Below, piece by piece: positions 47,559 through 57,257 of a stretch of 64,000 bases of DNA. The position numbers and the translations under genes were made by a program. The notes under the pieces were generated by a model, which was not told the origin of the DNA, ran no database searches, and saw only the letters and a program-made list of their open reading frames with translations. The DNA comes from Spirochaetota bacterium (lineage in GTDB: Bacteria; Spirochaetota; UBA4802; UBA5550), in the NCBI GenBank assembly GCA_016933025.1, contig JAFGBT010000009.1, positions 175,565 through 239,564 on the forward strand, given 5' to 3'. Positions within the stretch are counted from its first letter, which is position 1. Every line of letters starts with the position of its first letter.

Positions 47559-48359
47559 ATGACAAGAAAAGCACGGTCCGCGGTGGTTCCGTTCCCCGTA
47601 AACGAAAAGAGCCCCGGCTTCGGCGGCCTTTTCAGGGTTATGCGCGATATCGCCTCCCTGAAAATAAAGCTCTGGGAAGACACGACTTTTGTTCTCGTCG
47701 ACGTGCCGGTCAATCCCGACGAAGCGAACAAGATACTGCCGGCCCTGATGTTCCTGCGAAAACCGTACCGCGCCACGTTTTTCATCGCAAGGTACGCGAA
47801 GACCGCCTTCACGGGATCGTACAATGAATCCGCCCTCCTCCTCCATGTCCGCACGCCGATCGGAAAGGGGGTCTACTGTCCCTGGATGATCGTGAACGAC
47901 GACACCGCCATGATATACGGCCGAGAACTCCTCGGGTATCCGAAGAAAATGGCAGACATCCCCTTCAAGGACGACGGAAAAAAAATAACCGCAAGCCTCT
48001 GGCGGCGGAATGTCCGGCTAATCTCCGTCCGCGCCGAGCGCGGCAGGAAAGAAAAAAATCCGAGACCGGTCCTCCAGATGAAGACATTCAATATCGGAGG
48101 GATTGGACAGTCGTTTTCGTTCAATCCCGTCTGGATGTTCAAACCGCGCGAGGCCGTGCGTGAATCGTATACCGCGCGGGTGGCCCTCGACATACAGTAT
48201 TCCGATTACGACCCGATCAGAAGCCTGATCGCTGATTATAAAAATCCCCTCGACGCCCGCATTGTAAAGACTGATATATTCGGCAGCCGGATGCTCTGGC
48301 CCGTCGGGCTCACCGGTGTCCGCCTGTTCGGAAATACATATAATTTACGGTTTCGATAG
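47559..48359 (+). CDS. Acetoacetate decarboxylase-family protein
   Basis: 266 residues from the ATG at 47559, preferred over 47517 because GAGGGACAG is well placed. The family core is REL-LGYPKKMADI (Lys pair), where acetoacetate decarboxylase forms its Schiff base on one Lys and raises its basicity with the next. Upstream FLRKPYRATFFIARYAKTAF and downstream FNIGGIGQSF fit the cone-like beta fold. Many family members lack decarboxylase activity and instead make or break C-C bonds, or act on retro-aldol substrates, so the reaction is open. First gene of the acyl-CoA dehydrogenase operon. Confidence 0.75.
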   Translation: MTRKARSAVVPFPVNEKSPGFGGLFRVMRDIASLKIKLWEDTTFVLVDVPVNPDEANKILPALMFLRKPYRATFFIARYAKTAFTGSYNESALLLHVRTPIGKGVYCPWMIVNDDTAMIYGRELLGYPKKMADIPFKDDGKKITASLWRRNVRLISVRAERGRKEKNPRPVLQMKTFNIGGIGQSFSFNPVWMFKPREAVRESYTARVALDIQYSDYDPIRSLIADYKNPLDARIVKTDIFGSRMLWPVGLTGVRLFGNTYNLRFR

Positions 48360-48430
48360 AGGAACGTCGGGACGACACGCACACGCGTCCAGGGCCATCA
48401 ATTATTGAGTATAATAAAGGAGAACGCAAG

Positions 48431-49774
48431 ATGAAAAAGGAACCGACCGGGAACTCACTCGATGAAAGGATAGAACAGCTTAAGATGAAAAACGCCGCGG
48501 AGAGCTTGAACCTGATCGGGAGGCTCCTCGTCGACAATCGGGAGATGAGCGTGTGGGAGCACGACACCAGAACGCTCCCCCGGGGTGCCAGGAGGTGGCG
48601 CCGCCGCGCGCTGAAATTCGCCCGCGAGTATATCCGTCCCCTCGCCCCCGTGGCAGATCTGAACCCTCATGACTACGACCCGAAGCCGCTGCTCGCCGCA
48701 GCCGGACGGAAAGGGTTTCAGACCCTTCTCTACCCCTGGCCGTTCGGTAGCGCAAGCATCACATCCTACCTGAAGAATTTTGCTCTTCAGGTGGCCGTTG
48801 TCGGGGAAGAATTTGCGACCGAGTGCGGCGGACTGGCCCTCCTCCTGCTTGCGCACAACCTGGGTATCGTGCCGCTTCTCCTGTCCGGGAGTATCCGAAC
48901 TATCCTGAAATATTTCATGCCATTCTATATGAAGTCCTACATCCTGGGGAACCCCGCGTGCATGGCATTCGCCATCACCGAGCCGGGCGCCGGCTCCGAT
49001 GTCGAGGAGACCGAGGGCGGAGCAATGGCGAAGCTGGTAACCACGGCGACGCCGGTCCCCGCCATGGGCGGGTACATCCTCAACGGACAGAAATGCTTCA
49101 TCTCGGACGGGGCCAAGGCTGACAAGGTAACCGTGTACGCGAAGCTCGCCGGCGACGGGATCGAGTCGTGGACCTGTTTTCTCGTCGAGCGGGGGATGAA
49201 GGGATTCTCCGTGGGGCGGAGCGAGCGGAAGATGGGGCAGCGGGCGTCCGACGCATCGGAGCTGATCTTCGACAACGTCTTTGTCCCGAAGAAAAACGTC
49301 GTGGGCAAGGTACGCTCGGGCTGGGCCAACAACCGGAACGTGCTTAACTACTCGCGGCCGGTCGTCGGCGCCATGGCCCTCGGGCACGGCCGCGGCGCGT
49401 TCGAGCGCTGCCTGGAGTTTTGCCGCAAAACGCACCTCGGCAGAAAGCGACTCATTGAGTACCAGGATGTCCAGATCGAACTGGCCGACATGATGATGAG
49501 CCTCTGGGCCGCGAGATCTATGATCTGGCAGAGCTGCGGCCAGCTCAGGTGCTATCAATCCGCGTCGGCCGCGGCCAAAGTCATCGGGTCGGATACCGCG
49601 TTCAAGGTGTGCACCCAGGCAATGGAGCTGATGGGCGATCACGGTTATCTCCATGCCCATGGCGTCGAACGCGCGTGGCGGGATTCACGTTTGACCCAGA
49701 TATACGAAGGAACCAACCAGATCAACAGGCTGGCCCTGTTCGAGCACCAGATGAGCACGGATTTCGCCGTGTGA
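48431..49774 (+). CDS. Acyl-CoA dehydrogenase (447 residues)
   Basis: Start ATG behind AAAGGAG. FAD enzyme that makes the 2,3-double bond in an acyl-CoA. Motifs: AFAITEPGAGSDVEET (FAD/substrate, near 178), NGQKCFISDGA, and the C-terminal QIYEGTNQINR with the catalytic Glu near 425. An extended basic N-terminus (~50 residues with RGARRWRRRALKFAREYIRP) precedes the usual domain. It is the only dehydrogenase in the cluster with no neighbouring short partner. Likely co-transcribed with the 504-residue dehydrogenase 90 bases downstream. Electrons would go to ETF, which is not in the window. Confidence 0.9.
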   Translation: MKKEPTGNSLDERIEQLKMKNAAESLNLIGRLLVDNREMSVWEHDTRTLPRGARRWRRRALKFAREYIRPLAPVADLNPHDYDPKPLLAAAGRKGFQTLLYPWPFGSASITSYLKNFALQVAVVGEEFATECGGLALLLLAHNLGIVPLLLSGSIRTILKYFMPFYMKSYILGNPACMAFAITEPGAGSDVEETEGGAMAKLVTTATPVPAMGGYILNGQKCFISDGAKADKVTVYAKLAGDGIESWTCFLVERGMKGFSVGRSERKMGQRASDASELIFDNVFVPKKNVVGKVRSGWANNRNVLNYSRPVVGAMALGHGRGAFERCLEFCRKTHLGRKRLIEYQDVQIELADMMMSLWAARSMIWQSCGQLRCYQSASAAAKVIGSDTAFKVCTQAMELMGDHGYLHAHGVERAWRDSRLTQIYEGTNQINRLALFEHQMSTDFAV

Positions 49775-49864
49775 CACTACCGCATCTCCCCACCGGGGAG
49801 ATGGAGATTTGCGGATGACCAGGGCCCCGGACGAATTTCCAAAAATTCAGCTGTGGAGGACGTC

Positions 49865-51379
49865 ATGTCACGAATCAGGCTTTCCAGGAAAGATAAAAAA
49901 ATGTTTCTCGCCCGCGATCCCAAAATCGCGGACACCATGAGCAGTCTCGTCAGCCATTATCAGCTCCCCAAAGCCACGGCTATGTACAAGGAGATCGACC
50001 ACGTCGTCGCCCTTGCGCGAAAGTTTAACGACGAGGTCGTGAAACCGGCCTACAAGGAGATCGATCTCGAGGTCTCGAAAAATAACGACTATCTCTGCTG
50101 GGACTTCATCAAAAAAGCGAACGAATGGGGCCTGTACACGCTCTTTCTCCCGAAGATGTTCGGCGGCGGCGGGATAAACATGATCGCGATGTATCCGTTC
50201 GTTGAAGAGATCGCCTCCGTCTGCGTCGGCCTCTCCAACGTCATCGGCGTTCACTATCTCGGAGTCGCCACACTCAGCGCCAGCTGGAACGTGCGGCTGA
50301 TAAACAAGATATTCAGGGAGGTCAAAAAGGGCGAACGGTCGGGGAATCCGTGCCTCATCTCCCTCGCCATTACCGAGCCGGAAGCCGGAACCGACGTAGA
50401 GGAGACTCTCCTGGTCGACCGGGCCAGACTCGGCACCTTCGCGAAAAAGGTCGAGGGGGGGTATGTCGTCAATGGGAGAAAGATCTTCATCTCGAACGGA
50501 CATGTATCCACCTGGCACATGCTGATCTGCTACTCGGACAAAAAAAACCCGTCGGAAAATACCGTTATGCTGGCAGTCAAGAACGGGACCAGGGGATTCA
50601 GTTTCGGCCACCACGAAAAAAAGATGGGACAGAAATCGTGCGTCGCCAGCGAGCTCATCTTCGAGGACTGCTTCATACCAGACGAATATATCTGTATCGA
50701 CAGCGACGACGTCCCGAAAAACGCCTCGAAAACGAGAGTGGAAGTGATCCAGCAGGTCATCGACTATGTCGTTTCTTCTACGCGTGCAGGCGTAGCCGCC
50801 TTTGCAGTCGGCGCGGCGCGCGGGGCATACGAGACGGCCCTGGAATACGCGCGCACCAAAAAAGTCGGGGGAAGCCTCCTAATAAACCACCAGTGGGCGC
50901 AGTCGATGCTCTCCGAGATGTACAAGAACGTCAGCATGGGGCGGGCCGGCTACATGGAATCGGCGTACGCCAATGCGCTGCATGGCATGATAAAATCGCT
51001 CTACAAACCATACCTCTTCTACGTCAACAGGTGGTTGCCGCGATGGTACTTCACGATGATCTCGCCCCTCCTCGGCCTGAAGGCCGTCACCCGGCTCTTC
51101 AGGAACATAAATTTCTACTGGTACCCGAAAGAGTCGGCCCAGGTCTCGTCCGGATGGGCTTCGCTCGTCAAGTTCGCCTGCACGGACCTGGGAATCGAGA
51201 ACAGCCAGATGGCGGTCGAGCTCATGGGTATAGACGGCTGCCGCCATGACATAGGCTCCGAAAAATTCCTCCGGGACGCGAAGCTCCTACAGATTTACGA
51301 AGGGACCAACCAACTCAACAGGATGAACCTGTTCAAGGAGCTGGTGGGACGAGACATGCCCGAGGTGCAGATCTTCTGA
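49865..51379 (+). CDS. Long acyl-CoA dehydrogenase, module 1
   Basis: 504 residues; ATG at 49865 behind GTGGAGGAC, chosen over a GTG four codons earlier. It shares the ACAD fold: ITEPEAGTDVEET near 175, NGRKIFISNG, and the catalytic QIYEGTNQLNRM with Glu near 478. It is ~120 residues longer than normal. An aromatic, apolar insertion (~375-420) contains RWLPRWYFT and SPLLGL and looks like a membrane-interacting hairpin. Identical in length and layout to the protein at 57258. It is followed by a 376-residue dehydrogenase lacking the Glu and by an SDR; the three likely work together on one substrate. Confidence 0.9.
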   Translation: MSRIRLSRKDKKMFLARDPKIADTMSSLVSHYQLPKATAMYKEIDHVVALARKFNDEVVKPAYKEIDLEVSKNNDYLCWDFIKKANEWGLYTLFLPKMFGGGGINMIAMYPFVEEIASVCVGLSNVIGVHYLGVATLSASWNVRLINKIFREVKKGERSGNPCLISLAITEPEAGTDVEETLLVDRARLGTFAKKVEGGYVVNGRKIFISNGHVSTWHMLICYSDKKNPSENTVMLAVKNGTRGFSFGHHEKKMGQKSCVASELIFEDCFIPDEYICIDSDDVPKNASKTRVEVIQQVIDYVVSSTRAGVAAFAVGAARGAYETALEYARTKKVGGSLLINHQWAQSMLSEMYKNVSMGRAGYMESAYANALHGMIKSLYKPYLFYVNRWLPRWYFTMISPLLGLKAVTRLFRNINFYWYPKESAQVSSGWASLVKFACTDLGIENSQMAVELMGIDGCRHDIGSEKFLRDAKLLQIYEGTNQLNRMNLFKELVGRDMPEVQIF

Positions 51380-51421
51380 TGTTTGCAGTGAACAATCACA
51401 ACCTATCCAGGGAGGAGTACC

Positions 51422-52552
51422 ATGAACATGAAATCATCGGCTAATAGCATATCAGAAGAACTTCAGGCATTCAGCGACCTGGCCAGGGATTTCGCGGCCC
51501 GGGAGCTCGTGCAGCAGCGTGAGGAAAACGACCGCTATCCGTTCGGGGAGCTCTTCACCCAGTCTATCAAGAACGCAGGAGTGGTCGGCTTCTTCGGAGC
51601 TAACCTTCCGGCCGAATACGGCGGGGTCGGCATGGTAGCCAGCGCCCTCGCCCCGGTGCTGGAAAACCTGAGCATGGCGGACGCCAGCATGGCATGCATC
51701 GTGTTCACGAACGCGGCCGCCATTGAGATCATCAACCAGGCGGCGCGCGAGACGGACTGCGCGAAGATCTACCGGTTCATCGGAGGGCCGGATGCCAAGC
51801 CGGTCGCCTTCCACTCCTTCACCTGCCTCGAGGAGATCGACATGCCCCGCGCCGACGCGAAGGGCATCATCAGCGGCAGGCTCAATTTCATCGCGCTCGC
51901 CGAGTTCGCCCGGTATGCTGTCATCCCGGCGGAAAATCCGGACGGCGCGATATCATACTATCTCGTTGACCTCAACGACGGCGGAGTGGCAAAAACGGGG
52001 CCGGTCTACAGCCTCGGCCTCCACGCCTGCCCGGCGGCGGACCTTTCCTTCAACAAGGTGCCGGGAACCCTCATCGGCAACCCGGGTCACGGGGAAATCT
52101 ACTTCAAGGCCATGCAGTCGCACCTCTCCATCGGCGCGGCAGCGATATCCCTCGGCATCATGAAGGGGTCGTTCATCGAGGCGTTCGAATACACGAAGGA
52201 GCGCTTCCAGGGCGGCAGGCAGATCATTAACTGGTCGGAGGTCCGAATGCTCCTGGCGAACATGGCCATCGAGGCGCAGGTCGGGGAGAGCTGTCTGGCG
52301 TCCGCGTGCCGCGGCAATGAATCGGGCGATAACGGATGGGAGTACTCGGCCCGCGCCGCCGCGATACACATCGGTGAATTGGCATGCCGCGCGACAGTCG
52401 ACGGCGTACAGCTCCTGGGGGGCAACGGCTACATGAAGGACTACGGGCAGGAGAAGCGGATGCGCGACGCCAAGCAGGTCCAGTGCCTCCTCGGCATGGC
52501 ACCCGTCCGGAAGATAGACTACATCGGCCGGATCATTGACGAATCCGAGTAA
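51422..52552 (+). CDS. Short acyl-CoA dehydrogenase-like subunit without the usual catalytic Glu, module 1
   Basis: 376 residues, ATG behind AGGGAGGAG. The fold is clear (LPAEYGGVGM; QLLGGNGYMKDYGQEKRMRD near 335), but where active enzymes have IYEGTN this one has CLLGMAP (near 352), so the usual base is gone. The alternative Glu position of isovaleryl-CoA and long-chain enzymes also appears replaced. Such Glu-less partners are known in the alpha2beta2 dehydrogenases of steroid side-chain degradation, where they help form the FAD or substrate site. It lies 42 bases after the 504-residue enzyme, so a heteromer is likely. Confidence 0.88.
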   Translation: MNMKSSANSISEELQAFSDLARDFAARELVQQREENDRYPFGELFTQSIKNAGVVGFFGANLPAEYGGVGMVASALAPVLENLSMADASMACIVFTNAAAIEIINQAARETDCAKIYRFIGGPDAKPVAFHSFTCLEEIDMPRADAKGIISGRLNFIALAEFARYAVIPAENPDGAISYYLVDLNDGGVAKTGPVYSLGLHACPAADLSFNKVPGTLIGNPGHGEIYFKAMQSHLSIGAAAISLGIMKGSFIEAFEYTKERFQGGRQIINWSEVRMLLANMAIEAQVGESCLASACRGNESGDNGWEYSARAAAIHIGELACRATVDGVQLLGGNGYMKDYGQEKRMRDAKQVQCLLGMAPVRKIDYIGRIIDESE

Positions 52553-52579
52553 GCCGCCAAACAGCAGGTACGGACAGCG

Positions 52580-53437
52580 GTGACCATGGACTTCAGAGGA
52601 AAAAAATGCTTCATCACCGGGGCCGCAAGCGGCATCGGCAGGGCAACGGCCATCGAGATGGGAAGGATGGGCGCGCGGCTCTTCCTGACCGACCTTGACG
52701 GTCCCCGCCTGGACGATGTCGCCGTCCTGATTGAACATAACGGCGGCACGGTAGCCGCCCGCGAGGCCCTTGACATCCGGAGCTATCCCGACGTCAAGAA
52801 ATTCACCGACCGGATCCAGGACGGCTTCGGCCCGATGGACATCGTGATGAACATCGCCGGCTATTCCATCTGGGGGCCTGTCGAGCTGCTGCAGATAGAG
52901 CACTGGAAAAAACTGGCGGACATCAACCTGATGGGGCCGATCCACGTCATCACATGCCTCGTCCCCGCCATGGTCAGGGCCGGCGCCGGCGGACACCTTG
53001 TAAATGTCGCTTCGGCCGCCGGTCTGATCGCCCTCCCCTGGCATGCGGCCTACAGCGCGAGCAAATTCGGGCTGGTCGGGATTTCCGAAGTACTCCGGTA
53101 CGACCTGATGCGGCACCGCATCGGCGTCACAGTCGTCTGCCCGGGCGCGGTTAAAACCCCACTGGTAGGGAATGCCCAGATCCTCGGCATTGACCGCGAA
53201 CATCGCGCGGCGAAAAATTTCATAGAGCAATTCGAGCACCGGGCAAAAACCCCGGAACAGGTCGCAGCCTGTATAATCCGGGGCATAAGAAAAAACAGAT
53301 TCCTGGTAATAACATCATTTGATATTAAGATGGCATACTGGTTTAAAAGAAAGATATTTCCCCTCTACCATTACGCCATGATCAGGCTGAACAGGATGAT
53401 GATGAGCGTATACCGGGCGGCGAAGATCGACTCCTAA
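52580..53437 (+). CDS. Short-chain dehydrogenase/reductase, module 1
   Basis: 285 residues from the GTG at 52580, or 283 from the ATG two codons later; no site decides. The NAD(P) loop is GAASGIGRA (near 15), NIAGYS replaces the usual NNAG, and the catalytic set is S (VASAAG) and YSASK. DLD after the second strand suggests NAD(H) preference. A hydrophobic/basic C-terminal extension (~250-283; KMAYWFKRKIFPLYHYA) could sit on a membrane. Third gene of the module, co-transcribed with the two dehydrogenases. It may oxidise a 3-hydroxyacyl-CoA or sterol-type alcohol. Confidence 0.88.
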   Translation: MTMDFRGKKCFITGAASGIGRATAIEMGRMGARLFLTDLDGPRLDDVAVLIEHNGGTVAAREALDIRSYPDVKKFTDRIQDGFGPMDIVMNIAGYSIWGPVELLQIEHWKKLADINLMGPIHVITCLVPAMVRAGAGGHLVNVASAAGLIALPWHAAYSASKFGLVGISEVLRYDLMRHRIGVTVVCPGAVKTPLVGNAQILGIDREHRAAKNFIEQFEHRAKTPEQVAACIIRGIRKNRFLVITSFDIKMAYWFKRKIFPLYHYAMIRLNRMMMSVYRAAKIDS

Positions 53438-53835
53438 ACCGCGGGCAGGGCATATTCACTTTAAATACATTCGCATCATGTCTCGACTACGCTCGACATG
53501 AAATACTGCATGTCACCCTGAACGGAGTCGAAGGGTGCGCTCGCGATGACGAAGACAACTATCCCCCTGTCATTGCGAGGATTTCGAAGAAACCCGAAGC
53601 AATCTGGACCTTGTGCGATATATGGCCCTTTTGATACCAAGGTACCCGAATTGTGCCAGTCCTCGCAATTTTCCCATGCTTAAAGAGATAACCCAAAACA
53701 TTATACAATTTGAAGTTCGTCCTGATAATATTAATAATGTTAAAGACAAGCGACCAGCTGGACGGTATATTCAATTCATCATCAAATACAAAGGCCTCCC
53801 TTTGATGAACAATATAATCGATTCTGGAGAAATCT
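53438..53835. other. Intergenic region with family B and C repeats
   Basis: No gene is supported. 53476-53550 is a family-B repeat (CATGTC...TCGACATG; CACCCTGAACGGAGTCGAAG). It is followed at ~53570-53607 by a different piece (TCATTGCGAGGATTTCGAAG, then AAACCCGAAGCAATCT) of a repeat style often seen in other bacterial genomes. A short frame at 53613-53843 has poor composition and no ribosome site. The last 100 bases are AT-rich and may carry the thiolase promoter. Confidence 0.55.
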
Positions 53836-55236
53836 ATGCGTGACGTCTATGTTATTGCGGCTCATACCATTAAATTCGGCAAATACCTGGATAAGAGCAT
53901 CAAGGATCTTGCGGCCCAAACCATAGTCCCCTGCCTCAAGGAAGCCGGGATAGACAAAAAGGATATCCAGGCCCTCTGGTTCTCAAATTCAGGCTGGGGA
54001 TACGCCAAGGGCCAGGACAGCATACGGGCGCAGGTGGCGCTCAGGCCCCTGGGAATTGAAGCCATCCCCATGACAAACGTTGAAAACGCCTGCGCCGGCG
54101 GCTCAACGGCATTTCACCATGCCTGGCTCGGTGTCGCGAGCGGGCTGTACGACATCACCCTGGCGGTCGGCGCGGAAAAACTTCATGATCCCAACAAGAT
54201 GGCCGTGTTCGCCGGTTTTCTTGGCGGACTGGACATCGAAAACATTTCTTCTATTATAGCCAACATATCCTACTACGGCATAAACGACGAGGACAGGAAA
54301 CAGATGGAGGAGCATATCAGGAAATACGCCCACCTATCCCCGAAAAGCGACAAGAAAAATAAAAAAAAGACATTCAAGCAGAAACGGAAGGAATACTGGG
54401 ACATGTTCAAGGTCTATCTCCGCCTCTCCGACCAGATCGGCTCCGAAACGGTGAAGCAGATGCGGAAGATGTTCTCCGGCGACCACTCCCCCTTCATGGA
54501 CGTGTACGGGTTCGCCGCGCGCCAGCACATGAAGAAATACGGGAGCACGCCCGAACAGCTCGCGGTGATCGCCTCCAAGAATCATTTCCATTCGTCACTG
54601 AACCCGAACGCTCAGTACAACTTCACCGTGTCCGTCGAGCAGGTACTTGCGGACAGGATTGTCAGCTGGCCGATCACGCGCGGCATGTGCGCCCCCATCG
54701 GCGACGGCGCCGCGTCGGCGATACTCGCGGACGAGCAGACAGTCAGGCGCCTCGGCCTGATGTCGCAGGCGGTAAAGATTCGGGCCTCCATCCTCGGATC
54801 CGGCCGCGAGCGCAGCTTCGACGACATCGACATCGGCGAGCGCCTGAGCAAGCGCGCCTACGAGCAGTCTGGACTCGGTCCGAAGGACGTCGATTTCGCG
54901 GAGGTGCACGACGCCACGGCCTACGGCGAGCTGCACCAGGCGGAGGCCATCGGCTTCTGCAAGGAGGGCGAAGGCGGGCTCTTCGCGCAGAGCGGCGCCA
55001 CGAAGATCGGAGGCAGCAAGCCGATGAACCCGAGCGGCGGGCTGGAGTCCCGCGGACACCCGATCGGGGCCTCCGGCCTCGCACAGCTCCATGAGCTCGT
55101 GACCCAACTCAGGGGCAACGCCGGCCAGCGCCAGGTTGAGGGCGCGCGCATCGGACTAGCAGAGAATGGCGGCGGCGCGCTGGGCCAGGAAGAGGCCGCC
55201 ATGTGCATTCATATCCTTGAGGCGCCGTCCAAGTGA
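53836..55236 (+). CDS. Thiolase-family protein (SCP2-thiolase-like)
   Basis: 466 residues, ATG behind TCTGGAGAAATC. Catalytic Cys in NVENACAGGS (near 90), the His in GGLESRGHPIGASG (near 405), and NAQYNF and DVYGFAARQH are as in non-decarboxylating thiolases and lipid-transfer thiolases. The end, GALGQEEAAMCIHIL, differs from the CxGxG loop of classical thiolases. A very basic, helical insertion (~160-195, KSDKKNKKKTFKQKRKEYW) is unusual and may touch phospholipid or a partner. No DUF35 partner gene is adjacent. It would cleave the 3-ketoacyl-CoA of the pathway, or run as a carrier-linked condensing enzyme. Confidence 0.85.
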   Translation: MRDVYVIAAHTIKFGKYLDKSIKDLAAQTIVPCLKEAGIDKKDIQALWFSNSGWGYAKGQDSIRAQVALRPLGIEAIPMTNVENACAGGSTAFHHAWLGVASGLYDITLAVGAEKLHDPNKMAVFAGFLGGLDIENISSIIANISYYGINDEDRKQMEEHIRKYAHLSPKSDKKNKKKTFKQKRKEYWDMFKVYLRLSDQIGSETVKQMRKMFSGDHSPFMDVYGFAARQHMKKYGSTPEQLAVIASKNHFHSSLNPNAQYNFTVSVEQVLADRIVSWPITRGMCAPIGDGAASAILADEQTVRRLGLMSQAVKIRASILGSGRERSFDDIDIGERLSKRAYEQSGLGPKDVDFAEVHDATAYGELHQAEAIGFCKEGEGGLFAQSGATKIGGSKPMNPSGGLESRGHPIGASGLAQLHELVTQLRGNAGQRQVEGARIGLAENGGGALGQEEAAMCIHILEAPSK

Positions 55237-55276
55237 ACATCGCACCTCACCAAATTCATGCGCTGGCTGGTGCGAC

Positions 55277-55347
55277 TCCCCCCAAACCCCCCAGAGGGGG
55301 GCTTGGCCGCCTTATTAAGTCCCCCGCTGGGGGATTTAGGGGGCTTG
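55277..55347. repeat. Dispersed repeat family A, copy 2
   Basis: Same order and near-identical sequence to 5887-5964: CCCCCC-runs, AGAGGGGGGCTTGG, AAGTCCCCC, then GCTGGGGGATTTAGGGGGCTTG. It lies between the thiolase and acyl-CoA synthetase genes, whose spacing is ~160 bases, and may weaken read-through. Confidence 0.75.
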
Positions 55348-55400
55348 CGAAACCGCCCTGCGGGGGTGAGGTTAATAAATCATAATACGAGAGGGACACC

Positions 55401-57116
55401 ATGTACTTTTTCGCAAACATTAGAGTCGCCTTGTTGCTGGCAAAAGGGATCCTTCACCTTCTCTGGGACGAGATATGGCGCGGCACGTTCAGGGAAAACC
55501 TGAAAAGCCTGAAAGAGACCAAGAAAATCTCCGTGGACATGTCGTGGGGCGAGCTTGTCGAGGAAAAGGCCCGCACGTTCAAGGACAAGATATTCCTGTA
55601 TTTCGAGGATAAAACCTTCACCTTCCGCCAGATGGACGAAAACGCCAACAGGCTGGCCAACTATTTTCTCTCGCTGGGAAGCGGCAGGGGAAAGGGTGTC
55701 GTGATCTTCATGGGCAACTGCCCGGAGTACCTTGATATCTACATCGGATCACAGAAGATCGGGATGTATTGCATTCCGGTAAACACGTCGCTCCGGGGCG
55801 ACAGCCTCCTCTATATCCTGAACCACAGCGACGCGGAGTTTCTCTGCATCGACGAGGAGTTCCTCGACGTGTACGGCAGGATCGCAGACAAGCTGGAGAA
55901 AGTAAAGCACGTGATCGTGCACCGCACGGACGGCTCCGGCAACGCGCCGCTGCCGAAAGGCATGCATGACCTGAAAGAGACCTACGCCTCATCCCCCGTA
56001 AAACCGGAGGCCACGATCGACAAGGAAGACGTCTGCTTCATCCTTTACACTTCAGGCACGACGGGCCTTCCCAAGGGGGTCATGTACCGTTACAGGAATA
56101 CAACGGTGAAGATACTCTCGGTCATGGCGTATTCATTGTATAGAAAGTCGGACATCCTCTACACCTGCCTCCCCCTGTTCCACGGCAACGCCCTCTGGCT
56201 GACGGTCACCGTCGCCATGCACCGGGGCGCGCAGGTAGCCCTTGCCAAAAAATTCTCCGCAAGCCGCTACTGGGACGATATCAGGAAATACAACGTCACC
56301 GCCTTCAACACCATCGGCGCGATCATCCCGATACTCATGAAGCAGCCCGAGCGCCCGAACGACAGGGACAACAGAGTGCGCTTTACCTTTTCAGCGGCCT
56401 GTCCGGCCGACGACTGGCCCCGGTTTGAGAAGAGGTTCGGGATCAAGATCTACGAAGGCTACGGGGCCGTAGACGGCGGCGGCAACACCATCATGAACAT
56501 GGGAAACGCGCCGGTCGGATCAATCGGCAAGCCGAGCCCCAACACCGTGTACCGCATGGTCGACCGGGACGGCAATGACGTCCCCGACGGCACGCCGGGC
56601 GAGCTGATCTTCGAGTCAAAGGGGGGCAAAAAGTCCATCGAGTATTTTAAGAACGACAAGGCGACCGGCGACAAGACCCGCGGCGGGTGGATCTACACCG
56701 GAGACCTGGTGCGGCGCGACAGGAAGGGATTCCTCTATTTCGTCGGCCGCAACGCCGAGTTCATGCGCATCAAGGGCGAGAACGTTTCAGCCTACGAGGT
56801 GGAGCACGCGATCCAGAAGCACCCGTCAGTCGTCGAGGCGGCGGTGTACGCGGTGCCGTCCGAGCTGGCCGAGGACGAAATAATGGCGAGCATCTCGCTG
56901 GTCGAGGGCCATACCCTCAAGGAAAGCGACCTGATCGATTTCCTGAAAGAGGATCTCGCGAAATTCGCCGTCCCGCGGTTCGTGAAGATAATGAAAGAGT
57001 TCCCGAAGACCGAGACCCAGCGGATCATCAAGAAAGAGCTGGAGAAGCTGGGCATCGTCCCCGGCACCTACGATTCGCAGAAGAACGCTTACGTTGAAGA
57101 AAGTAAAGTATCATAA
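55401..57116 (+). CDS. Acyl-CoA synthetase (AMP-forming, fatty-acid-transport-protein-like)
   Basis: 571 residues, ATG behind GAGAGGGACACC. Adenylating enzyme that activates a carboxylic acid to its CoA thioester. Motifs: P-loop YTSGTTGLPKGVM (near 216), YEGYGAVDGGG (the YGxTE position), YTGDLVRRD (adenylate binding), and GRNAEFMRIKGENVSAYEVE; the C-terminal Lys is in the ETQRIIKKEL segment. The N-terminal ~26 residues (ANIRVALLLAKGILHLLWDE) form an apolar helix, as in FATP/very-long-chain synthetases bound to membranes. Likely provides the CoA ester for the dehydrogenase modules on either side. Confidence 0.9.
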   Translation: MYFFANIRVALLLAKGILHLLWDEIWRGTFRENLKSLKETKKISVDMSWGELVEEKARTFKDKIFLYFEDKTFTFRQMDENANRLANYFLSLGSGRGKGVVIFMGNCPEYLDIYIGSQKIGMYCIPVNTSLRGDSLLYILNHSDAEFLCIDEEFLDVYGRIADKLEKVKHVIVHRTDGSGNAPLPKGMHDLKETYASSPVKPEATIDKEDVCFILYTSGTTGLPKGVMYRYRNTTVKILSVMAYSLYRKSDILYTCLPLFHGNALWLTVTVAMHRGAQVALAKKFSASRYWDDIRKYNVTAFNTIGAIIPILMKQPERPNDRDNRVRFTFSAACPADDWPRFEKRFGIKIYEGYGAVDGGGNTIMNMGNAPVGSIGKPSPNTVYRMVDRDGNDVPDGTPGELIFESKGGKKSIEYFKNDKATGDKTRGGWIYTGDLVRRDRKGFLYFVGRNAEFMRIKGENVSAYEVEHAIQKHPSVVEAAVYAVPSELAEDEIMASISLVEGHTLKESDLIDFLKEDLAKFAVPRFVKIMKEFPKTETQRIIKKELEKLGIVPGTYDSQKNAYVEESKVS

Positions 57117-57257
57117 ATGAATTCGGTTTGCGGGGTGCCAAACAGTTTTAAGCGACACCCCCACCCTCAGTGAGGGGCTTGTGTAACAGCCCATTTAGTT
57201 TTTTCCCATAAAAAAAAACCGGCTATCCGGTTATATCATAGAGAGGGGGAGCGCCAT

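Noticed and set aside
51953..53239. 428-codon minus-strand frame
   Set aside because: It spans two real plus-strand genes (short dehydrogenase and SDR) and has no family features.
53613..53843. 76-codon frame upstream of the thiolase
   Set aside because: No ribosome site, repeat-derived start and odd composition.
57210..57232. Hairpin with A-run (AACCGG-CTAT-CCGGTT)
   Set aside because: The T-run needed for termination lies only on the minus strand, where no gene comes from that side; a 6-bp stem is also weak.
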